Part shown: piece after piece, positions 1-6,455 of the stretch
Layout: each line of letters begins with the position of its first letter
Numbering within the stretch: position 1 is the stretch's first letter
Assembly: GCA_031178305.1 (NCBI GenBank)
Contig: JAPSJG010000181.1
Location: forward strand, 1 to 7,475
Origin: Sinorhizobium sp.
Lineage (GTDB): Bacteria > Pseudomonadota > Alphaproteobacteria > Rhizobiales > Rhizobiaceae
Length of the DNA stretch: 7,475 nt
Direction of reading: 5' to 3'
Notes under the pieces: model-generated
The model's database searches: none
What the model was told of the DNA's origin: nothing
Seen by the model: only the letters and a program-made list of their open reading frames with translations
Translations under genes and position numbers: made by a program

Positions 1-1195
1 CGCGCGCCGGAAGTTCGAGCGGATGGCGGACGACCCGGAGACGCGCGAGCTTGGCTTGCGCGGGCTCTATCTCGAAGCCAAGCGCCTCGGCGCCCACGAA
101 GCTGCCCGCCAATATGCCGAACGCGCCACCGAGAAGGCGCCGCATCTCGTTTGGGCAACGCTCGCAACCCTCGACCACCGCAGCCAGGCGGGTCAATGGG
201 ACGAAGCGATCCGCCTCCTCGATCAGAGCCGCGCCGCCAATGTTCTCGACAAGAAGGAGGCGAACCGCAAGAAGGCGGTTCTGCTGACGGCCCGCGCCAT
301 GGGCAGGTTCGAAACGGATCCGAAATCGGCGCGGGACGATGCGCTCGCGGCGCTGAAGCTTGAGGAGCGGTTGGTCCCGGCGGCGCTGATTGCCGCCAAA
401 GCCCTGTTTCGCGAGGACAATCTGCGTAAGGGCGCTTCGATGCTCGAAAAGATCTGGAAACTGGAGCCGCACCCGGAGGTGGCGCGCCTCTATGTGCGGG
501 CGCGCGGTGGCGATTCCGCGATTGACCGGCTGAAGCGCGCGAAGCGGCTCGAGTCGCTCCGCGGCAACCACCCGATTTCCCTGGCGACGGTCGCCGAGGC
601 CGCGCTCGAGGCGCGCGAATTCGCCCTTGCTCGGCAGAACGCCGAGGCCGCCGCACGGCTTGCCCCGACCGAAAGCATCTTCATGCTGCTTGCCGATATC
701 GAGGAGGCGGACACCGGCGACGAGGGTCGCATCCGCCACTGGATGGCGCAGGCGCTGCGCAGCCCCCGCGATCCCGCATGGACTGCCGATGGGGTGATTT
801 CGCCCTCCTGGCTCCCCGTATCACCGGTCACCGGCCGCCTCGACGCCTTCGAGTGGAAGGCGCCGCCGTCGCAGCTCCAGGCGACGACCGAGGAAGGCCA
901 GTTGGGCGCCGAGGAAGCGATCCGCAGCCTGCCGCCGCTCGCGATCGCGCAACCCGCGGCAACCGAACCGCCGGGAATCTCCAGGCCCGAAGTAGCCTCA
1001 GCTGCTCCGCCGGCCGAGCACGAGGTGCCGATAAAGGTGCCCGAGAGCACGGAAGAAGCTTCGCCGCCGGCGGAGAGCAAGGAAGCGGCCGGCAAGGACG
1101 AGTCGGCGCCGTTCTTCGGCCGGCGCCCGGACGACCCCGGCGTTCGCGAGGCGGCACCGGCAGAAAAGAACGAGGTCGGCTTCCGCCTATTCTGA
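1..1195 (+). CDS. hemY: HemY-type TPR membrane protein, C-terminal part (5' end off window)
   Basis: The reading frame is already open at base 2 (A-R-R-K-F-E-R before the Met at base 23), so that Met is internal and the gene starts outside the window. The visible ~397 residues cover the end of the HemY_N region (KFERMADDPETRELGLRGLY), then alanine-rich helical TPR-like repeats over roughly residues 30-245. A block typical of alphaproteobacterial HemY follows (DPAWTADG, W-L-P-V-S-P-V-T-G-R-L-D-A-F-E-W). The last ~110 residues are a low-complexity Pro/Ala/Glu tail ending GFRLF. Full-length rhizobial homologues are somewhat over 500 residues with an N-terminal membrane anchor, which is missing here. 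The family is an inner-membrane protein linked by gene order to late tetrapyrrole synthesis; its biochemical role is not settled. It is not the Bacillus protoporphyrinogen oxidase also called HemY. Family assignment is firm; function is only by association. Confidence 0.88.
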   Translation, partial: ARRKFERMADDPETRELGLRGLYLEAKRLGAHEAARQYAERATEKAPHLVWATLATLDHRSQAGQWDEAIRLLDQSRAANVLDKKEANRKKAVLLTARAMGRFETDPKSARDDALAALKLEERLVPAALIAAKALFREDNLRKGASMLEKIWKLEPHPEVARLYVRARGGDSAIDRLKRAKRLESLRGNHPISLATVAEAALEAREFALARQNAEAAARLAPTESIFMLLADIEEADTGDEGRIRHWMAQALRSPRDPAWTADGVISPSWLPVSPVTGRLDAFEWKAPPSQLQATTEEGQLGAEEAIRSLPPLAIAQPAATEPPGISRPEVASAAPPAEHEVPIKVPESTEEASPPAESKEAAGKDESAPFFGRRPDDPGVREAAPAEKNEVGFRLF

Positions 1196-1282
1196 GGTCA
1201 GAGCGGGGGATGCGGTATTCTCTCCGCAAACCCCATCCTAACTTCCCAAATCCAATGTTTTGACGGGCTGTGGACACAGGAC

Positions 1283-1765
1283 ATGTTTGAACGGTTTCGA
1301 GCCTTCCTAGAAGGGCTGACGGGTTCGGCTGCGCGCATCGAAAAGGGTGACCCGCGCGTCGCCGTGATTGGGCTTTGCTTTCAGGTGATGGAAGCGGATG
1401 GGAAGATACGCGCTTCGGAGCGCCGCAAGATGCGCGCCATCATCAAGGATTACTTTAAGCTCGACGATGCGGCTTTGAAGGCGCTGGTCGCGGCCGGCGA
1501 AACGGCAGAGAGCGAGGCAATCGACTTTTATCATTTCACCGCCGAGATCAAGCGCCACCTTTCGGAGGAGCAGCGGGTCGAGCTCGTCGGCATGCTCTGG
1601 GAGATCGTCTATGCCGACGGCGACCGCAGCGAGATGGAAGACCACGTGATCTGGCGGATCGCGGACCTCCTCGGCGTTTCCGGACGCGACCGGGTCTTGA
1701 AACGGCAGGAAGCAGCCGCCAAGATCGAGACCAAGGAGGATAAAGAGGCGCAACAGGAAAGCTGA
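1283..1765 (+). CDS. Stand-alone TerB-domain protein
   Basis: The product is 160 residues, cytosolic, with no signal peptide or membrane segment. It matches the TerB (tellurite resistance B / DjlA-like) helical fold. Two related acidic motifs mark the two halves: EADGKIRASE at residues 37-46 and YADGDRSEME at 110-119. In TerB proteins such Asp/Glu clusters bind metal. The last ~25 residues are a charged, coiled tail (KIETKEDKEAQQES). It starts 87 nt after hemY in the same direction and ends 2 nt before the amidotransferase gene. The ATG at 1283 has only a weak AGG close upstream (1278-1280), but the ORF aligns with the usual family start (MFERFRAFLEG). There is no ter operon around it, so tellurite resistance should not be inferred. 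The domain assignment is good; the role is unknown. Confidence 0.82.
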   Translation: MFERFRAFLEGLTGSAARIEKGDPRVAVIGLCFQVMEADGKIRASERRKMRAIIKDYFKLDDAALKALVAAGETAESEAIDFYHFTAEIKRHLSEEQRVELVGMLWEIVYADGDRSEMEDHVIWRIADLLGVSGRDRVLKRQEAAAKIETKEDKEAQQES

Positions 1766-1767
1766 CA

Positions 1768-2544
1768 ATGCCGCGAGAGGCCCGCGACACCAAGAAACCC
1801 ATCCTCATTATCCTGCACCAGGAGCGTTCGAGCGCCGGTCGTGTCGGCCACATCCTCGAGCAGAAGGGCTTCCGCCTCGATATTCGCCGCCCGGCGCTCG
1901 GCGACGACCTGCCGCCGACACTGGCGGCCCATTCCGGCACGATCGTCTTCGGCGGGCCGATGAGCGCAAACGACGAGGAGGAATTCGTTCGCCGCGAAAT
2001 CGACTGGCTGTCGGTGCCGCTGAAAGAGAACAAGCCATACCTCGGCATCTGCCTCGGCGCGCAGATGCTCGCACGCAATCTCGGCGGCGAGGTTGCGCCC
2101 CATCACGAGGGCATGACCGAAATCGGCTGGTATCCGCTCAAGCCCACCGAAGAGGGAAAGGCGCTGATGGACTGGCCGGCCATGGTTTACCATTTCCACC
2201 GCGAGGGCTTCGACCTGCCGAGGGACGCTGAGCTGCTGGCGACGGGCGACACCTACCCCAACCAGGCCTTCCGCTATGGCGAAAATGCCTGGGGCATTCA
2301 GTTTCATGGCGAGTTGACCCGGGCGATGATGCATCGTTGGGTCGTCCACGGCGCCCACCGTTTCGTGCTGCCGGGCGCCCAGATGGGCAAGGCGCATCTC
2401 GACGGCCGTATGCTCCACGACCGCCCGTTGCGAACCTGGATGGAGAGTTTTCTCGACCTGATCTTCTTGCGCGGCGCCGACAGTCGGAAAGACGAGCATA
2501 GGCTTGCCTTCCGAGGGCGAGGCCCCAATCTCATCCGCCCTTAG
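1768..2544 (+). CDS. Class I glutamine amidotransferase (GMP synthase-like GATase domain protein)
   Basis: The product is 258 residues and is a free-standing GATase1 domain. The nucleophile elbow G-I-C-L-G-A-Q gives Cys95. His180 and Glu182 in GIQFHGEL complete the Cys-His-Glu triad. The early GGP motif (residues 62-64) fits the oxyanion-side loop. Such enzymes release ammonia from glutamine for a partner synthetase, but neither an acceptor domain nor a synthetase gene is seen nearby, so substrate and partner are unknown. It is not GuaA itself, which carries a C-terminal ATP-pyrophosphatase domain. The ATG lies 2 nt after the TerB stop, with an AGGAAAG ribosome site inside the end of the TerB gene (from about 1755), so the two are probably co-translated. 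The TAG stop (2542-2544) falls at the outer edge of repeat copy 1. Confidence 0.88.
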   Translation: MPREARDTKKPILIILHQERSSAGRVGHILEQKGFRLDIRRPALGDDLPPTLAAHSGTIVFGGPMSANDEEEFVRREIDWLSVPLKENKPYLGICLGAQMLARNLGGEVAPHHEGMTEIGWYPLKPTEEGKALMDWPAMVYHFHREGFDLPRDAELLATGDTYPNQAFRYGENAWGIQFHGELTRAMMHRWVVHGAHRFVLPGAQMGKAHLDGRMLHDRPLRTWMESFLDLIFLRGADSRKDEHRLAFRGRGPNLIRP

Positions 2545-2656
2545 ACCACGATGTCTAAGGTCTGATCGACCTGAAATCATAAACGTGATCGACTCCAGGA
2601 AGTTCGCGCCGGATGCAGGCGGAAAACCGCACACACTTTTCCTCATCCCGCGCTAG
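2541..2656 (-). repeat. Palindromic intergenic repeat, copy 1
   Basis: Read on the minus strand, this stretch matches the plus-strand stretch 4651-4767. Exact shared blocks include AGGAAAAGTGTG, GCGGTTTTCCGCC, ACTTCCTGG and TCGATCACGTTTATGATTT; overall identity is about 80-85% by eye. It holds two hairpins: a short GCGG-TTTT-CCGC, and a longer imperfect palindrome at 2544-2590 (GATCACG against CGTGGTC outside, GGTC against GACC inside). It fills the gap between the convergent amidotransferase and MFS genes. It resembles the short palindromic elements of rhizobial chromosomes (RIME-like), but I cannot assign a named class without a search. Short ORFs crossing it are spurious. Confidence 0.85.
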
Positions 2657-2672
2657 GAGCCCCCGCACTGAA

Positions 2673-3920
2673 TCACTCCGTCCGCCGCTCCTCTGGCACA
2701 TCGAGCGTATCGATCCTGCGCAATTGCGGAAAGCCGATTGCCCACAGGAGCGCCACCAGCAGGGTGCCGAACCCGCCGAAGACCACTGCGAAAACGGCGC
2801 CGAAGCCCGAGGCCATTGTGCCGGCGCGAAACTCGCCGAGCTCATTGGACGCGCCGACGAAGACCATGTTGACGGCATTGACCCGGCCGCGCAGCTCGTC
2901 CGGAGTCCAGAGCGCGATCAGGGTCTCGCGCACATAGACCGAAATCATGTCGGCGGCCCCCATGACGACCAGTGCTGCGATCGACAGCCAGGCCGTCGTG
3001 GACAAGCCGAAGACGATGGTGGCAAGACCGAAAAGCGCAACGCCGGTGAACATGTAAAGCCCGGCGCTGTCGCGGATCGGATGGGCAGCAAGCCAGAGCG
3101 CCATGCCGACGGCACCGATGCCTGGAGCGGCGCGCAGGAGCCCCAGGCCCCAGGGTCCGAGCACCAGGATGTCGCGCGCAAAGACCGGCATCAGCGCCAC
3201 GGCACCGCCGAGCAGCACGGCGAAGAGGTCGAGCGATATCGCCCCGAGCACCACTTTCTCGGCCTTGATGTAACTGAAGCCGGCGGTGATCGTCTGCCAG
3301 CTCTGCGCTCCGGCGGGAGAGCGTTGCGTAGGCTTCGGCACGGCAAACACCATAAGCGACGCCGCCGTGAAGAAAGAGAGACTGACCGCATAGGGTACCG
3401 TGGGGCCGAGACCATAGATCAAACCGCCCGCCACAGGCCCGACGATCGTCGCCGTCTGCCAGGACGTCGAGTTCCAGGCGATGGCATTCGCCAAATCCTC
3501 GGGCGGCACGAGATTGGGAGCGAGCGACTGGGCGGCGGGCGCCAGGAAAGCCCGCTCGATACCGAAGACGATCAGGATCGCATAGACTGGCCAGGGCGAA
3601 AACAGACCCGTCACCGTCAGCATCAGCAGTGCCGCCGCGCAGAACGTGCCGACCAGCATGCAGAGCCCCATGATGACGCGGCGGTTATAGCGATCCGCCA
3701 CGCTGCCGGTGACGAGGATCAGAGCGAGCGACGGCAGGAACTGGAAGAGGCCGATGAGCCCGAGCGCGAAGGGATCGCGCGTCAGATCGTAGATCTGCCA
3801 GCCGACCGCAACGGACATGATCTGGACGGCGAAATAGGCAAGGAAGCGCGAGAAGAAGTAGCGTCGGTAGCCTACATGCCGGAAGGCGGCGAAGCGATGC
3901 GCAGCGTGATCGGCCGACAT
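2673..3920 (-). CDS. MFS exporter, EntS-like (MFS_3 family)
   Basis: The product is 415 residues with about 12 hydrophobic segments spread along its length: a proton-coupled inner-membrane transporter of the major facilitator superfamily. The loop 2-3 signature GSVADRYNRR is at residues 72-81, after a conserved N-terminus (F-R-H-V-G-Y-R-R-Y-F-F-S-R-F). The sequence fits the EntS/MFS_3 group, which exports siderophores and drugs in other bacteria; the substrate here cannot be read from sequence. The frame is open for 32 more codons, but I chose the ATG at 3918-3920. It has GAGGAG upstream (3932-3937), gives a family-like N-terminus, and avoids a hydrophilic extension running into the yggT promoter. 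It is convergent with the amidotransferase gene and divergent from yggT, and appears to be transcribed alone. Confidence 0.87.
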   Translation of the reverse strand: MSADHAAHRFAAFRHVGYRRYFFSRFLAYFAVQIMSVAVGWQIYDLTRDPFALGLIGLFQFLPSLALILVTGSVADRYNRRVIMGLCMLVGTFCAAALLMLTVTGLFSPWPVYAILIVFGIERAFLAPAAQSLAPNLVPPEDLANAIAWNSTSWQTATIVGPVAGGLIYGLGPTVPYAVSLSFFTAASLMVFAVPKPTQRSPAGAQSWQTITAGFSYIKAEKVVLGAISLDLFAVLLGGAVALMPVFARDILVLGPWGLGLLRAAPGIGAVGMALWLAAHPIRDSAGLYMFTGVALFGLATIVFGLSTTAWLSIAALVVMGAADMISVYVRETLIALWTPDELRGRVNAVNMVFVGASNELGEFRAGTMASGFGAVFAVVFGGFGTLLVALLWAIGFPQLRRIDTLDVPEERRTE

Positions 3921-3996
3921 GGCGGAAAGCACTCCTCGGAGGGGAAATTTGGCGGACCGCGCCGTTAAACATGAATGGGCGGGGCCAAGCGACGTA

Positions 3997-4025
3997 CTTG
4001 CCCGTTTAGTTCCCAATGTCTACAT
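3997..4025 (+). promoter_or_regulatory. Probable housekeeping sigma promoter of yggT-DUF167
   Basis: CTTGCC (3997-4002) and CTACAT (4020-4025) are separated by exactly 17 nt. Each hexamer matches the S. meliloti housekeeping consensus CTTGAC-N17-CTATAT at five of six positions. Transcription would begin near 4032, giving a leader of about 22 nt that contains the GGAG ribosome site (4044-4047) just before the ATG at 4054. This geometry also argues against the longer in-frame starts of yggT at 3919 and 4024. It is predicted from sequence only. Confidence 0.6.
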
Positions 4026-4053
4026 GTCTGTCAACGACGAATTGGAGACCGGC

Positions 4054-4347
4054 ATGCTTGCAGTCATCGCAACCTTGAACCTCATCATCAATATCGCCTG
4101 GTTCCTGATCATCGCATCGGCCATCTTCTCCTGGCTCTACGCCTTCAACGTGATCAATGTGAACAACCAGGCGATCAACATGATCGGCCGTTCGCTCTAT
4201 CAGCTGACGGAACCCCTCTATCGCCCGATCCGTCGTTTCCTGCCGGACATGGGCGGCATCGATCTGTCGCCGCTGGTCGTCCTGGTGATCCTCTATTTCA
4301 TCTGGTATTTTCTGAACACCACTGTCGCTTCGGCGCTGCTCGGCTAA
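4054..4347 (+). CDS. yggT: YggT family integral membrane protein
   Basis: The product is 97 residues with two hydrophobic helices: about residues 3-28 (NLIINIAWFLIIASAIFSW) and 73-94 (LVVLVILYFIWYFLN). Between them is the family's conserved loop, with L-Y-Q-L-T-E-P-L-Y-R-P-I-R-R and D-L-S-P. YggT proteins are small inner-membrane proteins; related ones have been linked to osmotic or ion stress and, in plastids, to membrane complex assembly, but the molecular role is unclear. The start at 4054 has GGAG six nt upstream and gives the usual family length. Earlier in-frame starts would add a hydrophilic, non-conserved tail overlapping the promoter. It abuts the DUF167 gene, and the yggT-yggU pairing is conserved in many proteobacteria. 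Confidence 0.88.
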   Translation: MLAVIATLNLIINIAWFLIIASAIFSWLYAFNVINVNNQAINMIGRSLYQLTEPLYRPIRRFLPDMGGIDLSPLVVLVILYFIWYFLNTTVASALLG

Positions 4348-4662
4348 GTGGCTAAAGCCTTAACCGCTCTCGACGATCATGCGCGTCTAACGGTGCGCCT
4401 GACGCCGAGCGCAAGCCGCGACGCAATCGACGGCTTCGAGACGGGCTCCGACGGCGAGGAGCATCTCAAGGTGCGGGTGCGCGCGGTGCCGGAGAAGGGC
4501 AAGGCGAATCAGGCCCTGATAGCGCTGATTGCCAAGGTCCTCGGCGTCCCGAAGAATAGGATCTCACTCGTCATCGGCGACACGCAGCGCAAAAAAATCC
4601 TCCGGATCGAAGCCGACCCGGAGGAGATTGAAAAGCGGCTCGCCGAGATATCACGGGATTAG
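4348..4662 (+). CDS. yggU: DUF167 / UPF0235 protein (YggU-type)
   Basis: The product is 104 residues, small, soluble and basic. The family core is clear: LTVRLTPSASRDAI near the N-terminus, then L-K-V-R-V-R-A-V-P-E-K-G-K-A-N-Q-A-L, then ISLVIGDTQRKKILRI. The family has a known alpha/beta fold, but no established biochemical function. Translation starts at a GTG directly following the yggT TAA, with no Shine-Dalgarno sequence visible just upstream, so it is probably produced by terminating ribosomes re-initiating. The TAG stop lies inside repeat copy 2, so the last residues (SRD) are encoded by repeat-like sequence. The gene symbol rests on family and on its position next to yggT. Confidence 0.85.
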   Translation: MAKALTALDDHARLTVRLTPSASRDAIDGFETGSDGEEHLKVRVRAVPEKGKANQALIALIAKVLGVPKNRISLVIGDTQRKKILRIEADPEEIEKRLAEISRD

Positions 4663-4767
4663 GAAAAGTGTGCGCGGTTTTCCGCCCGCACCCCGCGCTG
4701 ACTTCCTGGGAATCGATCACGTTTATGATTTTAGGTCGATCCGACCCAAAAATCATCGTGATCTAGT
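4651..4767 (+). repeat. Palindromic intergenic repeat, copy 2
   Basis: This is the inverted partner of the element at 2541-2656. It contains the GCGG-TTTT-CCGC hairpin and a 49-nt imperfect palindrome at 4715-4763. The palindrome's arms pair GATCACG with CGTGATC, ATGATTTT with AAAAATCAT, and GGTCG with CGACC around an ATC loop. The palindrome is better preserved here than in copy 1. It overlaps the last codons of the DUF167 gene and ends shortly before the ppa stop codon, so it again sits between two convergent genes. Confidence 0.87.
4715..4763. terminator. Possible bidirectional terminator hairpin within repeat copy 2
   Basis: This long imperfect palindrome lies between the convergent DUF167 and ppa genes, where a two-way terminator would be expected. 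The stem has three paired blocks and a 3-nt loop. There is no clean T-run after the stem on either strand, so a classical intrinsic terminator is not evident. The role may instead be RNA 3'-end protection or a protein site. Confidence 0.35.
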
Positions 4768-4782
4768 TAGCGATAACTCTGG

Positions 4783-5316
4783 TCACTTTTTAGCCTTGGC
4801 GCGTTCGATCGCCTCGACGATCAGCTGCCTGGCGACGCTCGCATCCTTCCAGCCGAAGATCTTCACCCATTTGCCGGGCTCGAGGTCCTTGTAGTGCTCG
4901 AAGAAGTGCTCGATCTGCTTGAGCGTGATTTCCGGCAGGTCGGTGTAGTCATGCACCTTGTCGTAGCGTTTGGTCAGATGTCCCGACGGCACGGCAATGA
5001 TCTTCTCGTCCTTGCCGGAATTGTCTTCCATCATCATCACGCCGATCGGGCGGACATTGATTACGCAGCCCGGCACCAGCGGGCGCGTGTTGCAGATCAA
5101 CACATCGATCGGATCACCGTCGTCGGAAAGCGTATGCGGCACGAAGCCGTAATTGCCCGGATAGGTCATCGGCGTATAGAGGAAGCGGTCGACGACCAGC
5201 GTGCCGGCTTCCTTGTCCATTTCATACTTGATCGGATGCCCGCCGACGGGGACTTCCACGATCACGTTGACATCTTCCGGTGGATTCTTTCCAATGGAAA
5301 TCGCGTCGATCCGCAT
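4783..5316 (-). CDS. ppa: Inorganic pyrophosphatase (family I)
   Basis: The product is 177 residues, the usual length for rhizobial Ppa: a cytosolic, Mg-dependent enzyme that hydrolyses pyrophosphate to two phosphates and so pulls biosynthetic reactions forward. The family I active site is complete: Glu21, Lys30, Glu32, Arg44, Tyr52, Tyr56, the signature DGDPIDV with Asp66, Asp68 and Asp71, then Asp98, Asp103, Lys105, and Tyr142-Lys143. The start at 5314-5316 is set by GGAGGT four nt upstream (5321-5326) and a family-like N-terminus (MRIDAISIGKNPPEDV). An in-frame extension of 21 codons has no support. A weak promoter-like pair (ATTGCA 5375-5380 and TTATCC 5352-5357 on this strand, 17 nt apart) lies in the 129-bp gap to the GNAT gene. 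The gene is convergent with yggU. Confidence 0.97.
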   Translation of the reverse strand: MRIDAISIGKNPPEDVNVIVEVPVGGHPIKYEMDKEAGTLVVDRFLYTPMTYPGNYGFVPHTLSDDGDPIDVLICNTRPLVPGCVINVRPIGVMMMEDNSGKDEKIIAVPSGHLTKRYDKVHDYTDLPEITLKQIEHFFEHYKDLEPGKWVKIFGWKDASVARQLIVEAIERAKAKK

Positions 5317-5445
5317 GAGCACCTCCAGGGTAATTGAAAAGTTGCCCCGTCGGATAAAGGGAAACATGCCGCGATGCAATATGACTTTCGTGACGGCGGA
5401 TGAATTGCCGGGCCGGTAGAGGCCTGCGAGCAGGAGCGCGACGGC

Positions 5446-5952
5446 TCACTTCCAGACGAAGCCGACCTTCTTCAGGTGCTTCTCGCCGAAATCCTCCATG
5501 CCTTCGGCGACATCGCAGCCGCCGGCCGAAAGGAAGAACTGATAGGCCTGGTCGCTATCTTCCAGGCACCAGACGACGACCCCCTCGCAGCCGAGCGACC
5601 TCAAGAGGCTCCTGGCCTCGCGGAAGAGGATGCGCCCGAGGCCCATGCCCTGGTATTCGGGGCGGAGATAGATCTCGTAAATCTCGCCTTCCTGCGGCAG
5701 CGCCCGTGCGCGGCTCAAGCCCAGCGTCGCATAGCCAGCTATCGTTCCCGCCACGTCGATGACGAGCAGCGTCGCCGGGCCGCGCGTAGCCTTTCGCCAC
5801 CAGCCCTTATCGCGGCGGTTGACCATCCGGATCAGTGGCCGGTGCGGGATCAGTCCGCCATAGGCCTGCAGCCACGAGGCGCGATGCACATCGGCAATCG
5901 CCGCCGCCTCATGCGGCTCTCCTGGCCTGACCTCGATCGAAACAGTCTTCAT
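5446..5952 (-). CDS. GNAT family N-acetyltransferase
   Basis: The product is 168 residues forming a single GNAT domain that uses acetyl-CoA to acylate an amine. The acetyl-CoA loop is clear: EIYEIYLRPEY leading to Q-G-M-G-L-G (residues 101-106), followed by the helix G-R-I-L-F. The beta-alpha unit ending in D-Q-A-Y-Q-F-F-L-S-A-G-G is the usual C-terminal half. The start of the domain (EVRPGEPHEAAAIADVH) is typical, so the ATG at 5950-5952 is a reasonable start although its ribosome site is weak (AGG about 3 nt away). The substrate cannot be inferred; it may act on a protein, an antibiotic or a small metabolite. It reads in the same direction as ppa, 129 bp upstream. CtrA-like sites lie 60-112 bp before the start codon. 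Confidence 0.88.
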   Translation of the reverse strand: MKTVSIEVRPGEPHEAAAIADVHRASWLQAYGGLIPHRPLIRMVNRRDKGWWRKATRGPATLLVIDVAGTIAGYATLGLSRARALPQEGEIYEIYLRPEYQGMGLGRILFREARSLLRSLGCEGVVVWCLEDSDQAYQFFLSAGGCDVAEGMEDFGEKHLKKVGFVWK

Positions 5953-6047
5953 GACCTGACTCTAAACACACGGCAGGGCGAACCGGAATCCCGCCGGACT
6001 GCCGCGCGGCGTTAACCCACAGGCAACTTTAACGGCGCCCAGTCAAA

Positions 6048-6064
6048 GGTTAACGTCTTTTTAA
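6048..6064 (-). promoter_or_regulatory. CtrA-type binding site upstream of GNAT gene
   Basis: On the minus strand the sequence is TTAA-AAAGACG-TTAACC, an exact fit to the alphaproteobacterial CtrA consensus TTAA-N7-TTAAC. Two further TTAAC half-sites on the plus strand (6012-6016 and 6029-6033) lie between it and the GNAT start codon, about 98 bp away. CtrA is the cell-cycle master regulator in rhizobia. The match is exact, but an AT-rich stretch can produce such a site by chance. Confidence 0.42.
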
Positions 6065-6135
6065 TAAACGATCTAGGCGAGTCAAACGTTTAGCCGGCAG
6101 GTTTCCACTGCGCGTTTTCATAACGTTCACGGGTT

Positions 6136-6154
6136 TTTTGGAAACCTTAACCAT
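6136..6154 (+). promoter_or_regulatory. Second, weaker CtrA-like site
   Basis: The right half is TTAACCAT (6147-6154), a strong extended CtrA half-site; the left half seven nt before it is TTTT instead of TTAA. It lies about 75 bp from the better site at 6048-6064. Alone it would be unconvincing; it counts mainly as part of the cluster. Confidence 0.2.
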
Positions 6155-6455
6155 GATCCGCCAGAGCTCGACCATAACGGGTGCCAACTCACGCAATCGC
6201 GCAAGGCGTGCGTCATCAGGCGCCAGAGCTTTTTTACCCACGCACTCGTCGCCCTTGGAAACCCCGCCGCTAACTTATTGTAATTGTTGCAACCAAATAT
6301 TTCGTCTTTTTAACTTTGTTCGCAAGCCGGTCGCGAAAGGCACACACAGCAAATAGCCGGATCCTTACGCGGCCGAACTGAACAAGGAGGCCGAGACGGC
6401 GCAGTGCGATCTCGCCAATTGCGAAGCTGTGGAAAAATTGATATGAGCACCGGCC

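Noticed and set aside
490..1095. 201-codon minus-strand ORF opposite hemY
   Set aside because: Ser/Ala/Arg-rich low-complexity translation with no start signal; antisense shadow of the hemY frame.
1210..1240. GCGG...CCGC inverted repeat after hemY, considered as a terminator
   Set aside because: Only a 4-bp stem, no T-run after it, and the next gene is in the same direction 87 nt from hemY.
1609..2646. 345-codon minus-strand ORF opposite the amidotransferase
   Set aside because: Its N-terminus is a translation of repeat copy 1 (RKSVCGFPP...), and the rest is antisense to a gene with a clear catalytic triad.
2613..3968. 451-codon plus-strand ORF opposite the MFS gene
   Set aside because: It is Arg/His/Asp/Glu-rich with no domain, and it begins in repeat copy 1. 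The opposite strand encodes an obvious 12-helix transporter with its own ribosome site.
6050..6241. 63-codon minus-strand ORF (GTG start, ending LDRLLKRR)
   Set aside because: Its third-position GC is only about half, it uses rare codons (TTA, AGA), has no ribosome site, and ends in the CtrA-like site. It could be real only if conserved in relatives.
6012..6440. AT-rich stretch with near-DnaA boxes (TTAACCCACA, TGTGGAAAA), considered as a replication origin
   Set aside because: No perfect DnaA box (TTATNCACA) was found, and the alphaproteobacterial chromosomal origin is normally beside hemE, not leuC.
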